A DNA stretch of 64,000 bases, taken from the NCBI GenBank assembly GCA_025055635.1, contig JANWWQ010000004.1, positions 20,478 to 84,477 on the forward strand, given 5' to 3'. Positions within the stretch are counted from its first letter, which is position 1; every line of letters begins with the position of its first letter. The notes under the pieces were generated by a model that was not told the DNA's origin, did not search any database, and saw nothing but the letters and a program-made list of their open reading frames with translations. This document shows, piece by piece, positions 20,095 through 30,264 of this stretch. The DNA is from Flavobacteriales bacterium (GTDB taxonomy: Bacteria; Bacteroidota; Bacteroidia; CAIKAF01). The position numbers were made by a program, and so were the translations under genes.

Positions 20095-20349
20095 TTATGG
20101 TAAAGCCTGCACTTTGCGGGCTAATTTGGATTTCAGGTTGGCCGCCTTGTTTCTGTGGATTATATGCTTTTTAGCTAATTTATCTAAAAGGGATGTCACC
20201 TTGGGCAAGAGTTTAGCAGCTTCTTCCTTAGAGTGGGCGGCTCGGATTTTTTTTATTAAAGTACGCGCCGTGGTCTTCTGGTAGCGGTTGCGCAAGCGCT
20301 TGGCAGCGCTGCTCCGCATAGCCTTGGCAGTGTGTTTGTGGTTAGGCAT
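20095..20349 (-). CDS. rpsT: 30S ribosomal protein S20
   Basis: MPNHKHTAKAMRSSAAKRLRNRYQKTTARTLIKKIR...DKLAKKHIIHRNKAANLKSKLARKV. Confidence 0.95.
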   Translation of the reverse strand: MPNHKHTAKAMRSSAAKRLRNRYQKTTARTLIKKIRAAHSKEEAAKLLPKVTSLLDKLAKKHIIHRNKAANLKSKLARKVQALP

Positions 20350-20354
20350 CTTTG

Positions 20355-20426
20355 TAGCCCATAGGGGAATCGAACCCCTGTTTCAAGAATGAAAATCTTG
20401 CGTCCTAACCCCTAGACGAATGGGCC
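20355..20426 (-). tRNA. tRNA-Glu (anticodon TTC)
   Basis: Reverse complement GGCCCATTCGTCTAGGGGTTAGGACGCAAGATTTTCATTCTTGAAACAGGGGTTCGATTCCCCTATGGGCTA folds as a cloverleaf. CCA not encoded. Confidence 0.95.
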
Positions 20427-20512
20427 ACTTTTACGGACTGCAAAGGTAATAAACTTTTCAATATTTCCAAAAAATCTTTTGGCCTTTTAGTAGGCCTTCT
20501 ACTTTTGCGACC

Positions 20513-21556
20513 ATGTTAATAGATCTCACCAAAGCTGAAATAGCATCGCTCATCATCCACCGGGTGGGTAGCAGCTACCTGGGGGAAGAATTGGTGTTGT
20601 CCGAAAAAGAAACGCCAGTGCACGATGAGGAGCTGGCGGGCGCGTTGTACCATTTTTTTCTGAAACCCTTGGACACACGGGCCCTGTATCAATTCCAGAA
20701 GGATAAGGGGCGCACTGTTTTGGAAGCTGCTCGCAGCGTATTTGCTTCTTCTAAGCAATTCTATAAGGTTTCCCACACCCTGGCCAAATATCTTTATCAC
20801 GTATCCAGTCATCCGAAAATTAAATCGGGCGATCTATACGTAGTGCATTACCAGGGGGTGCGCGTGGGCGATGAAGAAGTGGAAGGACTGGGTATTTTCA
20901 AAACAGAACACCGAGATCGATTTGTTACGCTACAGGAAAAGCCCCAAACCATTAGTCTTTCGCTGGCTGAGGGAATCTTGTTACATAAATTGGACAAGGG
21001 CTGTCTTGTATTGAATGTGCCTTCAGACAATGATACATTATTCAGTCTATGCGTGGACAAAAGCAACCCACTGAACGACGCGGCCTTCTGGCGGGAAGAG
21101 TTTTTGGGTTTGGAGCGCGTGCCCGATGAGCGCTATATCAGCGAGTCTTTCCAGGAGATGGTGAAGATATTTACCGAAAATGCAAGGTTAGGCGATGTGC
21201 CGCTGGAGCCGGCCCGGAAGGCAGCTATCCTCAGCCGCAGCGCCGATTTCTTCAAGGAGGCTCCCGTACTGGATAACGCCCTTTTTGAACAGAACGTTCT
21301 GCAAGAACCGGCTATCATTGAGGAATTCCGGGATTTCCGCCGATCATATGAAGAAGCTTTCCGTCTACCGCCGGCCGACGGTGTGGAAATTCCCCTAGAA
21401 AGCCGCAAATCTGCTCAGAGGAAGTTTAAGAGTGTCATTAAGCTGGACAAAAATTTCCATATTTATATCCATGGCCCAGAACATTTGATAGAGAGGGGCT
21501 TTGATGAAAGCCGGGGCCTGCATTATTATAAGTTATATTTTGAAACAGAGCAATAA
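20513..21556 (+). CDS. Nucleoid-associated protein (NdpA/YejK family)
   Basis: IASLIIHRVGSSYLGEELVLSEKE...; DLYVVHYQGVRVGDEEVEGLGIFKTEHRDRF; IKLDKNFHIYIHGPEHLIERGFDE. Confidence 0.85.
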   Translation: MLIDLTKAEIASLIIHRVGSSYLGEELVLSEKETPVHDEELAGALYHFFLKPLDTRALYQFQKDKGRTVLEAARSVFASSKQFYKVSHTLAKYLYHVSSHPKIKSGDLYVVHYQGVRVGDEEVEGLGIFKTEHRDRFVTLQEKPQTISLSLAEGILLHKLDKGCLVLNVPSDNDTLFSLCVDKSNPLNDAAFWREEFLGLERVPDERYISESFQEMVKIFTENARLGDVPLEPARKAAILSRSADFFKEAPVLDNALFEQNVLQEPAIIEEFRDFRRSYEEAFRLPPADGVEIPLESRKSAQRKFKSVIKLDKNFHIYIHGPEHLIERGFDESRGLHYYKLYFETEQ

Positions 21557-21674
21557 ATCTTTGAAATTTTATTTCTTTTCTGTTGAGGCCCAAAAAGTCA
21601 TTGCAACAGCTCTCTTCTTCGGGAGTTAGGGATATTCTAGTATTTATTAAATTCGCAATACTTCTATTATAGAA

Positions 21675-22673
21675 ATGCAAGAAGGAGAATTTCCGGTAAT
21701 ATTTTCCTTTTATCGCTACTTGAAAATAAATGATCCTTTCCATTTTGCTAACTTAATGAGGGAAGGATTGGACAGATTGGGTGTAAAGGGACGGATATAT
21801 GTGGCCTACGAAGGGGTCAACGGGCAAGCATGTTGTGAAGGTACGCGTTTTGAGGATGTAAGAGCCTTCCTGTATTCCATGCCAGGCCTGGAAGGTATGC
21901 GCCTGAACCGGGCCATAGAGGAAAGCGGAGTAGCATTCCGAAAGCTTCACGTGAGGGTCAGACCAAAAATTGTGGCCGATGGCCTGGATGATCGTTCGTT
22001 TGATCCCACGCGTTGCGGCACGTACCTGGATGCGGAGGCCTTCAACCGACTCACAGATTCTACCGACACCCTTGTCGTGGACATGCGTAACCATTATGAA
22101 TATGCTGTTGGTCATTTTGAAAACGCTATAGGATTGGAGGCTGAAACATTCCGTGAAGCATTGCCCGAAGCCCTAGAAAAGCTGAAGGGAGCCCGCCACA
22201 AGCCCATCGTACTCTACTGCACCGGCGGTATCCGCTGCGAAAAAGCCTCGGCTTGGCTAAAGCATCATGGATTTGAAAAGGTGTATCAACTGGAGGGTGG
22301 TATCATCGAGTATGTACGCCAAGTCAAGGAAAAGGGCCTGAAAAACAAATTCCGAGGCGTGAACTTTGTATTTGATGACCGTCTGATTGAAAGAGTCTCT
22401 TCGGAGGTAATCAGCCGCTGTCAACAATGCGGCACTCCTACAGCCCGCCTGGTGAACTGTAAAAACGACGGCTGCCATTTGCTATTCATTCAGTGCGAAA
22501 CCTGCGGCCAAAAGTTTGGCAACTGTTGCAGTACAGTATGCCGTACCGTCATCAGCCTTCCTCCCGCCGTACAGAAACTTCTCCGCTCCAGACTTAGCAA
22601 AGGCCGAATGGTGCACGGCCACTTCCGGCATCCACGGTTCAAGCTCATCAAAGGGTATTGCCATGCGTCTTGA
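21675..22673 (+). CDS. trhO: tRNA uridine(34) hydroxylase, rhodanese domain (TrhO/YceA family)
   Basis: RIYVAYEGVNGQACCEGTRFEDVRAFL; IVLYCTGGIRCEKASAWLKHHGF; C-terminal Cys-rich region CQQCGTP...CETCGQKFGNCCSTVCR. Confidence 0.92.
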   Translation: MQEGEFPVIFSFYRYLKINDPFHFANLMREGLDRLGVKGRIYVAYEGVNGQACCEGTRFEDVRAFLYSMPGLEGMRLNRAIEESGVAFRKLHVRVRPKIVADGLDDRSFDPTRCGTYLDAEAFNRLTDSTDTLVVDMRNHYEYAVGHFENAIGLEAETFREALPEALEKLKGARHKPIVLYCTGGIRCEKASAWLKHHGFEKVYQLEGGIIEYVRQVKEKGLKNKFRGVNFVFDDRLIERVSSEVISRCQQCGTPTARLVNCKNDGCHLLFIQCETCGQKFGNCCSTVCRTVISLPPAVQKLLRSRLSKGRMVHGHFRHPRFKLIKGYCHAS

Positions 22674-24492
22674 TAAGCTGCTGCTTCCTGGATTCCTTAT
22701 GCTTTCAGCCTTTGCAAGGGCCCAATGTCCCCCCACCTTCACCTACACATTGAACGGCCTCCAGGTGGTGTTCAATAATCAGCCCAACTATTCTTTTCCA
22801 CAGGCCAGCCTATTATGGAATTTCGGGGACGGAACCACCCTAACCAACCAAAACGATCCTTCCCATACCTATGCCTCCACGGGCTCCTACACTGTATGCC
22901 TCACAGTGATAGACCCCGCCTGTGCGGGGGGCCAACCCCAGGTGGTCTGTCAGACCGTTCAGGTGACCGGTGCCTCCTGCCTGTATGATTTTACCTTTAC
23001 CATTAGCGGCAACGCAGTTTCTTTTAACAACACTCCTCAAGTTCTGTACCCCGCAAGCCTTTCCTGGAATTTCGGAGAGGGGAGCTGGTCCTGGGACAAC
23101 GATCCCGTACACTTTTACAACACTCCGGGCATTTACACAGCGTGCATGACGGTGAACGACCCTGCCTGCGGGTCTCAGCCCATCGTGGTGTGCCACCAGG
23201 TGGACATGAGTCAGGCCGATACTTGCGTGTTTACCATCAGCTATGTGGCCAATGGTTTGGAAGTTCAGTTTTTCAATACTCCCCAACTACCCGATACGGC
23301 TATCACTTGGTATATGGGCGACGGCGTAGAGCTCACAGGCAACAATCCTCAATACACCTACTGGTTTCCGGGAACTTATTTCGTCTGCGCTACCGCTCAG
23401 ATGCCCCACTGCCTCACGAACATGACACAAACGGCCTGTGATTCAGTGGAAGCCACGGTGCCTGATTCTTGTACCTTTTCCTACACGTACACCGTTTCAG
23501 GCCTCACGGTCAGTTTTCAGGCCGATCCCCCCCTGGAGCCGCCGGTGGATTTTTTCTGGGACTTTGGGGATCTGAGCGGATTTGTGTGGGGCAACAACAG
23601 TCCTGTGCACACTTTTGCCGGTCCGGGTACTTACTATGTGTGCCTGTATGCGGATAATTTGCCCTGCTCCGTGTTGCCCAGCTGGGCCCATTGCGAATAC
23701 ATAACGGTGACACAGCCGATTCCATGCACCGCTTCCTTCGGATACACCATCACAGGGCTCACCGTCCATTTTTACAATCAACCGGCCATCGGTTCCGGAG
23801 CCCCTTTCTCCTTGCAGTGGAACTTTGGGGATGGTGGCTCGGCCAGCGGCGATTACCCCATCCACACTTATTCCCAACCGGGCAGTTACGTGGTGTGCCT
23901 CACATACATTCATCCCCAGTGTCCTCAGCCTTATACCGTATGCGATACCGTGATTGTCACGGGTGCTACCAATTGTAATCCCTTGATTTCCCATGCCGTG
24001 AACGGCCTTACTGTGCAATTTTTTAATAATCCAGATTACATTCCTTCACCGGGTTTGTGGTTTCAGTGGATTTTTGGAGATGGTTTTTCTATAACCGGGG
24101 TTAATGATCCCGTTCACACATACCTCGGCTACGGCAATTACGTCCCCTGTTTCCTCGTCTTTGATCACCACTGCTCTGACACCGTTCAGGTGTGCGACAC
24201 CTTGGAACTCAAGCCAGCTTCCGCTTTGGATAAGAAGGAAGGAAATGAAATCTGGTTGTATCCTAACCCCGGGGACGGACAGGTGTGGATAAACCTTTCA
24301 TTCCAGGGTTCTCCTGTAATTGCGTGGGTCTCAGATTTGCAGGGCAGGGTGGTGGCGAAAAGTACTTTTCAGCCCATGAATGGAATTCCGGTTCCATGGG
24401 ATTTGCACTTTCTGGCACCGGGCGTGTATTCAGTAACTCTGGAAACCCCCGACGGAAGAAGTCGTCGCTTGAGATTTTTACTAAGCAGGTAA
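22663..24492 (+). CDS. Secreted protein with six PKD-like repeats and T9SS C-terminal domain
   Basis: Signal peptide MRLDKLLLPGFLMLSAFARAQ; repeated WNFGDGxxxxxxDPxHTYxxxGxYxVCLT; C-terminal IWLYPNPGDGQVWINL...GVYSVTLETPDGRSRRLRFLLSR. True start likely 22663, not 22516. Confidence 0.85.
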   Translation: MRLDKLLLPGFLMLSAFARAQCPPTFTYTLNGLQVVFNNQPNYSFPQASLLWNFGDGTTLTNQNDPSHTYASTGSYTVCLTVIDPACAGGQPQVVCQTVQVTGASCLYDFTFTISGNAVSFNNTPQVLYPASLSWNFGEGSWSWDNDPVHFYNTPGIYTACMTVNDPACGSQPIVVCHQVDMSQADTCVFTISYVANGLEVQFFNTPQLPDTAITWYMGDGVELTGNNPQYTYWFPGTYFVCATAQMPHCLTNMTQTACDSVEATVPDSCTFSYTYTVSGLTVSFQADPPLEPPVDFFWDFGDLSGFVWGNNSPVHTFAGPGTYYVCLYADNLPCSVLPSWAHCEYITVTQPIPCTASFGYTITGLTVHFYNQPAIGSGAPFSLQWNFGDGGSASGDYPIHTYSQPGSYVVCLTYIHPQCPQPYTVCDTVIVTGATNCNPLISHAVNGLTVQFFNNPDYIPSPGLWFQWIFGDGFSITGVNDPVHTYLGYGNYVPCFLVFDHHCSDTVQVCDTLELKPASALDKKEGNEIWLYPNPGDGQVWINLSFQGSPVIAWVSDLQGRVVAKSTFQPMNGIPVPWDLHFLAPGVYSVTLETPDGRSRRLRFLLSR

Positions 24493-24502
24493 AGGCAGAG
24501 GA

Positions 24503-26083
24503 CTAAAATTCTGATGTTTTATGGAATCGGATTTCCGGGTAATCCTGTTCGGCCTGTTGCAGCATCCATGCGGAAGGGGCTAGAAATACAGGGCGTCCTT
24601 CTTTGTCGGTGGCAATTTGTCCGGCTTTGGCCCTGGAAAAGCGCTCAAATGATTTAGAATCTGAACAACTAATCCACACGGCCTTGTAAATGGGCAGGGG
24701 AACAAACCGGCACCGCGCTCCGTATTCATGTTCTAGGCGGTATTGGAGTACCTCAAACTGAAGCTCCCCCACGGTACCCACAATCTTGCGCTGTCCCGGC
24801 TGAAGATAAAACAACTGGGCCACCCCTTCGTCCGTGAGTTGACGGATACCTTTATCCAGTTGCTTTGTTCTCAGGGGATCCAAGTTGGTGAGTTCCTTGA
24901 AAATTTCTGGAGAAAAACTGGGTATACCCTTAAAGCGGAGTTCTTCGCCCTCTGTTAGGGTGTCGCCTATTTTAAAATTACCTGTGTCGTAGAGGCCCAC
25001 CACTTCACCAGGCCAGGCCTCATCGATAACACTTTTTTGCTGGGCCATGAAACTGGTGGGGTTGCTAAAGCGCAGTTCCTGTCCCAAGCGCACGTGGTAG
25101 TAAAACTTCCCCCGTTCAAATTTTCCGGAACATACCCGGAAAAAAGCAATCCTATCACGGTGACGAGGGTCCAGGTTGGCATGAATTTTAAAGACGAATC
25201 CTGTAAGGCGGGGTTCGGTCGGTAATACCAAGCGCTGTTCGGTCCATCGGGGCTGGGGAGGAGGTGCAATTTCTACAAAAACGTCCAGAAGTTCCTGTAC
25301 TCCAAAGTTGTTCAGTGCCGAACCGAAAAAAAGGGGGGCCAGCTCCCCTTTCAAATAAGGCTCCGGACTGAATGCACCGTACACCCCCTCAATGAGTTCC
25401 ACATCTTCTCGGAGTCTATGGGCGGCATCCTCTCCCAGCTTCTCGTCCAACAGCGGGTGCTTGAGGTCGCGCAGAGTGAAGATATCGTCCGCAATTCGTG
25501 TCTTATTCGGCGCATACAGGTTCAATTCCCGTTTTTTCAGATTGTAGACACCCTTGAAACGGCGTCCCATACCAATAGGCCAGGTAAGGGGCTGCACACG
25601 GATGTTCAGCTTTTTCTCCAACTCCTCCATCAGGTAAAAGGGGTCCTTGCCTTCTCTATCCATCTTGTTGATAAAAATCATCACCGGTGTGTCGCGCATG
25701 CGGCACACTTCCATGAGCCGTTCGGTCTGTTCTTCCACGCCGTTGGCAGCGTCCACCACCAGCACCACACTGTCCACAGCCGTAAGTGTACGGTAGGTAT
25801 CTTCAGCAAAATCTTTGTGGCCCGGAGTGTCCAGAAGAGTCATGTGCACACCCTTGTAATCAAAGGCCATTACAGAGGTGGCTACCGAAATACCCCGCTG
25901 CCGCTCTATTTCCATGAAGTCAGAAGTGGCGTATTTGCGGATCTTATTGCTTTTCACTGCTCCCGCTGTTTGAATAGCTCCGCCGAATAGCAGCAGTTTT
26001 TCGGTAAGGGTGGTTTTTCCTGCGTCCGGGTGGCTGATGATGGCAAACGTTCGTCGTCGGGCAATCTCGGCTTCCAGAGACAT
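24503..26083 (-). CDS. prfC: Peptide chain release factor 3
   Basis: [64 protein letters not shown]. Confidence 0.96.
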   Translation of the reverse strand: MSLEAEIARRRTFAIISHPDAGKTTLTEKLLLFGGAIQTAGAVKSNKIRKYATSDFMEIERQRGISVATSVMAFDYKGVHMTLLDTPGHKDFAEDTYRTLTAVDSVVLVVDAANGVEEQTERLMEVCRMRDTPVMIFINKMDREGKDPFYLMEELEKKLNIRVQPLTWPIGMGRRFKGVYNLKKRELNLYAPNKTRIADDIFTLRDLKHPLLDEKLGEDAAHRLREDVELIEGVYGAFSPEPYLKGELAPLFFGSALNNFGVQELLDVFVEIAPPPQPRWTEQRLVLPTEPRLTGFVFKIHANLDPRHRDRIAFFRVCSGKFERGKFYYHVRLGQELRFSNPTSFMAQQKSVIDEAWPGEVVGLYDTGNFKIGDTLTEGEELRFKGIPSFSPEIFKELTNLDPLRTKQLDKGIRQLTDEGVAQLFYLQPGQRKIVGTVGELQFEVLQYRLEHEYGARCRFVPLPIYKAVWISCSDSKSFERFSRAKAGQIATDKEGRPVFLAPSAWMLQQAEQDYPEIRFHKTSEF

Positions 26084-26535
26084 GGGCGCAAAAGTACGGC
26101 AAGTGCATACGCGGGCCTTCTCCTAAGGTTTTAGGGGGGCTGCAAACAATCTTCGCAGAATAGAGAAAACTTTGATCTATGATGTAGGATTAAATCTTTC
26201 TTCCTTTTTTCGCCTTTGCCACGACAACGTCTCTTTTCATTTTTTCCGTGTGCAGGAGTTCGCCAGCGTACAAAAAGCCGAAATGCTCCACATCAGAAAA
26301 CGCACCGTGGATAACCTACCCGTTTAACCTCCACCCAAAAACTTATATCCGCGCTACGGTGGTACTTGTTAAGTTTGGTTTGAAACAACCCATCGTGCCC
26401 CCCTGAATTAGCCGGAGCCTGATTAATACGAAAACTAACTCCTGTCCATCAGGAAATGCATGAAAAAGCCCTGGAGAATTTTCGTGTGTTTGTTGGCATA
26501 CCCTCTTCCGCCTTTTCTGTACACCGAACCTCCGA

Positions 26536-26543
26536 TACCTTTG
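26536..26543 (+). promoter_or_regulatory. TAnnTTTG -7 promoter motif for rlmN
   Basis: TACCTTTG 15 nt upstream of ATG 26559. The -33 element is only a weak TTTT(C). Confidence 0.4.
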
Positions 26544-26558
26544 CATGATTGCTTTCCG

Positions 26559-27635
26559 ATGCGATACCCAGCTGCCTCCCTACCTCGAAATATCCGCTCC
26601 CTGGACAGGGAAGAGCTGGAAACCTGGCTGCAGGAACATGGATATCCCTCCTGGCGGGCCACACAAATCCTAGAATGGCTGTGGGGCCATCAGGCCACTT
26701 CCTTTGAGGTCATGACTAACCTTCCCCTCACCTTGCGCCAAAAACTTCAGGAACAATTTGTCATTCACAACCTCCGAATTGAAAAGACAGTTCGCAGTGC
26801 TGATGGAACAGTGAAAGCTGCCTACCGCCTTTATGACGGTAAAACCATTGAAGGGGTGTTGATTCCCACGCCCCGGCGCATCACTGCTTGCATCAGTAGT
26901 CAAGCCGGTTGCAGCCTTAACTGTACCTTCTGTGCCACGGCCCGCCTTAAGATGGCCCGCAACCTGGGTGCGGATGAAATTTTCGATCAGGTAGCCCTGG
27001 CCCGTCAGCAAGCTATGGAAATCTACGGAAGACCCCTTACTAATGTCGTCTTCATGGGCATGGGAGAGCCTCTGCTGAATTATCGCAATGTGGTCCGGGC
27101 CCTGGAACTTTTACATGCCCGTTTTGGCCTTGCCATGGGTGCCCACCGATTCACCGTGTCCACTGCCGGAATTGCTAAAATGATCGTACGTATGGCCGAC
27201 GACCACCTCCCATGTAAGCTGGCCCTCTCCCTTCATGCCGCCATTGACGAAAAACGTTCTGCCTTAATGCCTATTAACCAATCTAATCCCCTGAAGGAGC
27301 TTAAAGAAGCTTTGCAATACTATACGGCTCGCACCCGTAAGGTGGTTACGCTAGAATACCTGCTTTTGGAAGGAGTGAACGATAGCCAAGCCGATGCTAC
27401 AGCCCTCGTGCGTTTCGCCAGAAAATTCCCTTCCAAGGTAAACCTTATTGAATACAACCCCGTGGAGGGCCTGCCTTTTAGGGGTTCTCCGCCCCTCCGC
27501 GTTAATTGGTTCCAAGCCTATCTCAAAGAGCATGGCATCGTTGCCACCCTGCGCCGAAGTAGAGGCCGTGATATTGAGGCCGCTTGCGGCCAGCTGGCTG
27601 GGACTTTGCTTCAAACAACCAGGACAACTGAATGA
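26559..27635 (+). CDS. rlmN: 23S rRNA (adenine(2503)-C(2))-methyltransferase (radical SAM)
   Basis: SSQAGCSLNCTFCATARLKMARNLGADEIFDQV; NVVFMGMGEPLLNY; GRDIEAACGQL. Start reassigned from the ORF-track start 26460. Confidence 0.95.
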   Translation: MRYPAASLPRNIRSLDREELETWLQEHGYPSWRATQILEWLWGHQATSFEVMTNLPLTLRQKLQEQFVIHNLRIEKTVRSADGTVKAAYRLYDGKTIEGVLIPTPRRITACISSQAGCSLNCTFCATARLKMARNLGADEIFDQVALARQQAMEIYGRPLTNVVFMGMGEPLLNYRNVVRALELLHARFGLAMGAHRFTVSTAGIAKMIVRMADDHLPCKLALSLHAAIDEKRSALMPINQSNPLKELKEALQYYTARTRKVVTLEYLLLEGVNDSQADATALVRFARKFPSKVNLIEYNPVEGLPFRGSPPLRVNWFQAYLKEHGIVATLRRSRGRDIEAACGQLAGTLLQTTRTTE

Positions 27636-27668
27636 AATCTATTTTAGCCAATCCTACACCAAACACTG

Positions 27669-28517
27669 ATGAAAAGCTCTTGTGTAATCTCTCAATTTTT
27701 TTTCTCACTTGGCATAACTAGCCTACTGCCAGCTCAGGTACAACTTCCTTTACCCAGTCCCAAATGCATTACGGAACAAGTGGTAGGCCTCACAACAGTG
27801 AGGGTGGAATATTCCCGACCGGGAGTCAAGGGACGGAAAATTTTCGGCGAATTGGTACCTTTTAACCAAGTGTGGCGGACCGGTGCCAATGAGGCCACAA
27901 GCATTAGTTTTAGCCGGGATGTCACCTTCGGCGATAAAAAACTTCCTGCCGGGGAGTACGCCTTGTTCACTATCCCCAATCCAACGGAATGGATCCTTAT
28001 CTTCAATACCAATGAAGGTCAAAAAGGAAGTGTCAATTACAAAGAATCTTTGGATGTCTTACGCCTCTCTGCACGTCCTGAACTTTGCGATTTCACCGAA
28101 CGCTTTTTGATTGAGATAAATCCCATAAACGACGAGGAAGGGGAACTGGCGCTGCGCTGGGAAAGGACGCGTGTGGCAGTGCGTTTTAGAGTCAACACCG
28201 TTGAGCAAGCCCGGAAAAATATTGAGGAATTTTATAGCAAATTCACCTCTCAATGGTATGACCTGGCTCAGGCAGCCCGCTATGGACTTGAAAACAACGT
28301 GGCCCAAGATAAACTGCTGGATATGGTGAACCGCAGCATCAGTCTGCGCGACCATTTCTTCAATAAGTACGTGAAAGCCAAGATACTCTACCGTACTGGT
28401 AAAACCGCAGAAGCACGCGCCCTGATGAACGAAGCCCGCGAGTGGGGAGAAAAAAATCCATCTCCCTTTTACGAAGCCTACAAAGCCGATATAGAAAAAT
28501 GCCTGAAAGAGTGGTGA
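27669..28517 (+). CDS. DUF2911 family secreted protein
   Basis: QVVGLTTVRVEYSRPGVKGRKIFGELVPFNQVWRTGANEATSISFSRDVTFGDKKLPAGEYALFTIP. Confidence 0.88.
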   Translation: MKSSCVISQFFFSLGITSLLPAQVQLPLPSPKCITEQVVGLTTVRVEYSRPGVKGRKIFGELVPFNQVWRTGANEATSISFSRDVTFGDKKLPAGEYALFTIPNPTEWILIFNTNEGQKGSVNYKESLDVLRLSARPELCDFTERFLIEINPINDEEGELALRWERTRVAVRFRVNTVEQARKNIEEFYSKFTSQWYDLAQAARYGLENNVAQDKLLDMVNRSISLRDHFFNKYVKAKILYRTGKTAEARALMNEAREWGEKNPSPFYEAYKADIEKCLKEW

Positions 28518-28524
28518 CCTTCAA

Positions 28525-30264
28525 ATGGTTGAAAACATTACCCTCCACAGACGTATCGTTCTCAAACCATCTCCGCCGCAGGAACTTATCCGGCGGCTGG
28601 GGCAACAATTGAACATCCATCCGGTATTCCTCCGGATGCTTGTGCGGCAGGGAGTTGTCAGCTTTGAAGGGGCACGGGACTTCTTCAGGCCCCATCTAGG
28701 CTTGCTGCACGACCCATACCTCATGAAGGATATGGAACCCGCTGTGGGCCGAATCCTGTCAGCCATCGCTAACCGAGAACGCATCCTCTTCTGGGGGGAT
28801 TATGACGTGGACGGCACTACCGCTACGGCCCTCATGGTTTCCTTCTTTAAAGACTTTTTGAACTACACAGAGACAGGTTACTACATACCCGACCGCTATA
28901 ATGAAGGCTACGGTATAAGCTCCACCGGGCTGCGGTTTGCCGCGGATAATGGCTTCAGCCTCCTAGTGGCCTTGGATTGTGGCACCCTCGCCGTGGCAGA
29001 AGCCTCTGAGGCACAAAGCCTTGGCTTGGATCTTATCGTGTGCGACCACCACAGGCCGGGCCCCGTGCTGCCCCAGGCTGTCGCAGTGTTGAACCCTAAA
29101 CGCCCCGATTGTTCATATCCTTTTAGAGACCTCAGTGGCTGTGGTGTGGCCTTCAAACTGGTGCAGGCTTTGGCCGCTGCATATGGAATTTCTATTGAAG
29201 AACTGCAACCCCTCACGGACCTGGTAGCCATTAGCACCTGTGCCGATATTGTAGACCTCACCGACGAAAATCGTGTGCTTGTTTACACGGGACTTCAGCA
29301 AATCCGACAACACCCGCGACCTGCGGTCAGGCTGCTGGCCGAGATTTTAGAGAAGAACCCTGAAGAATTTACCTCGGAGGATATTGTGTTTGGCCTAGGG
29401 CCACGCCTAAACGCCGCCGGACGTATAGAGCACGGACGGCTGGCTGTGTCTTTGCTTCTTGAAAACGATGAAGAACATCTTCGCCAGATCGCAGCCCGCT
29501 TGGAAAACCTGAATCAAGAGCGCCGTCAGTACGATCGGCAAATTACGCTGGAAGCTTACGAAGACCTGCTAAAACAACAGATCACAAAATTTTCCGTGAT
29601 AGCCTATCGTCCCCACTGGCACAAGGGTGTGGTGGGTATCGTGGCGGCCCGGTTGGTGGAACGTTTTTACCTGCCGGCTATCGTTCTTACCAATAGCGAA
29701 GGAAAAATAACAGGTTCGGCACGGTCTATCCCCGGCTTTGACCTTTTTGAGGCCCTCTCACGCTGCGCGGAACATTTGGAAAACTTTGGCGGCCATGCCT
29801 TCGCCGCGGGGCTCACCCTTTCCCATGATAAATTGCAGGCTTTCATGGAAACCTTTGACCAGATAGCCTCTGAAATGCTGGGTAAGAGCAAGCCCTGCCC
29901 CATCGTGGAAGTGGATGATGAAATTGATTTCAGAACTCTCACACCGGCCTTTGTAAACCTGAAAAATCAGTTTGGTCCGTTTGGTCCGGGTAACATGGAC
30001 CCTGTTTTTCTTGCGCGTGGCCTGCGACTTTACGACAACGAAATTTCCGAATTTGGGGAAGGCCACTTACGTTTCAAAGTGCGTCAGCCCGCTTGCTGCC
30101 CCACAGCTTTTCCTGTGGTTGCCTATAAGATGGCCTCCCTCCGGCAGTTAATCCAGCAAACAGAAAGTTTTGACATGGCCTTCAACGTGTCGCTCTTTGG
30201 AAAAAATAAAATTATTGAATTGGAAGCTAAATCCATTATTCCTTCTGCTTTGGAATGCCAATAA
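28525..30264 (+). CDS. recJ: Single-stranded-DNA-specific exonuclease RecJ
   Basis: ILFWGDYDVDGTTATALM; DLIVCDHHRPGPVLPQAVAVLNPKRPDCSYPFRDLSGCGVAFKL; GGHAFAAGLTL. Confidence 0.96.
   Translation: MVENITLHRRIVLKPSPPQELIRRLGQQLNIHPVFLRMLVRQGVVSFEGARDFFRPHLGLLHDPYLMKDMEPAVGRILSAIANRERILFWGDYDVDGTTATALMVSFFKDFLNYTETGYYIPDRYNEGYGISSTGLRFAADNGFSLLVALDCGTLAVAEASEAQSLGLDLIVCDHHRPGPVLPQAVAVLNPKRPDCSYPFRDLSGCGVAFKLVQALAAAYGISIEELQPLTDLVAISTCADIVDLTDENRVLVYTGLQQIRQHPRPAVRLLAEILEKNPEEFTSEDIVFGLGPRLNAAGRIEHGRLAVSLLLENDEEHLRQIAARLENLNQERRQYDRQITLEAYEDLLKQQITKFSVIAYRPHWHKGVVGIVAARLVERFYLPAIVLTNSEGKITGSARSIPGFDLFEALSRCAEHLENFGGHAFAAGLTLSHDKLQAFMETFDQIASEMLGKSKPCPIVEVDDEIDFRTLTPAFVNLKNQFGPFGPGNMDPVFLARGLRLYDNEISEFGEGHLRFKVRQPACCPTAFPVVAYKMASLRQLIQQTESFDMAFNVSLFGKNKIIELEAKSIIPSALECQ

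Noticed and set aside
26274-26292. Near-match (aaagccgaaatgctccac) to a tmRNA segment at about 49091 (aaagccgatatgctccac), a possible tmRNA fragment
   Set aside because: Only about 18 nt with one mismatch; similarity stops on both sides. A match of this length is expected by chance among all pairs in 64 kb.
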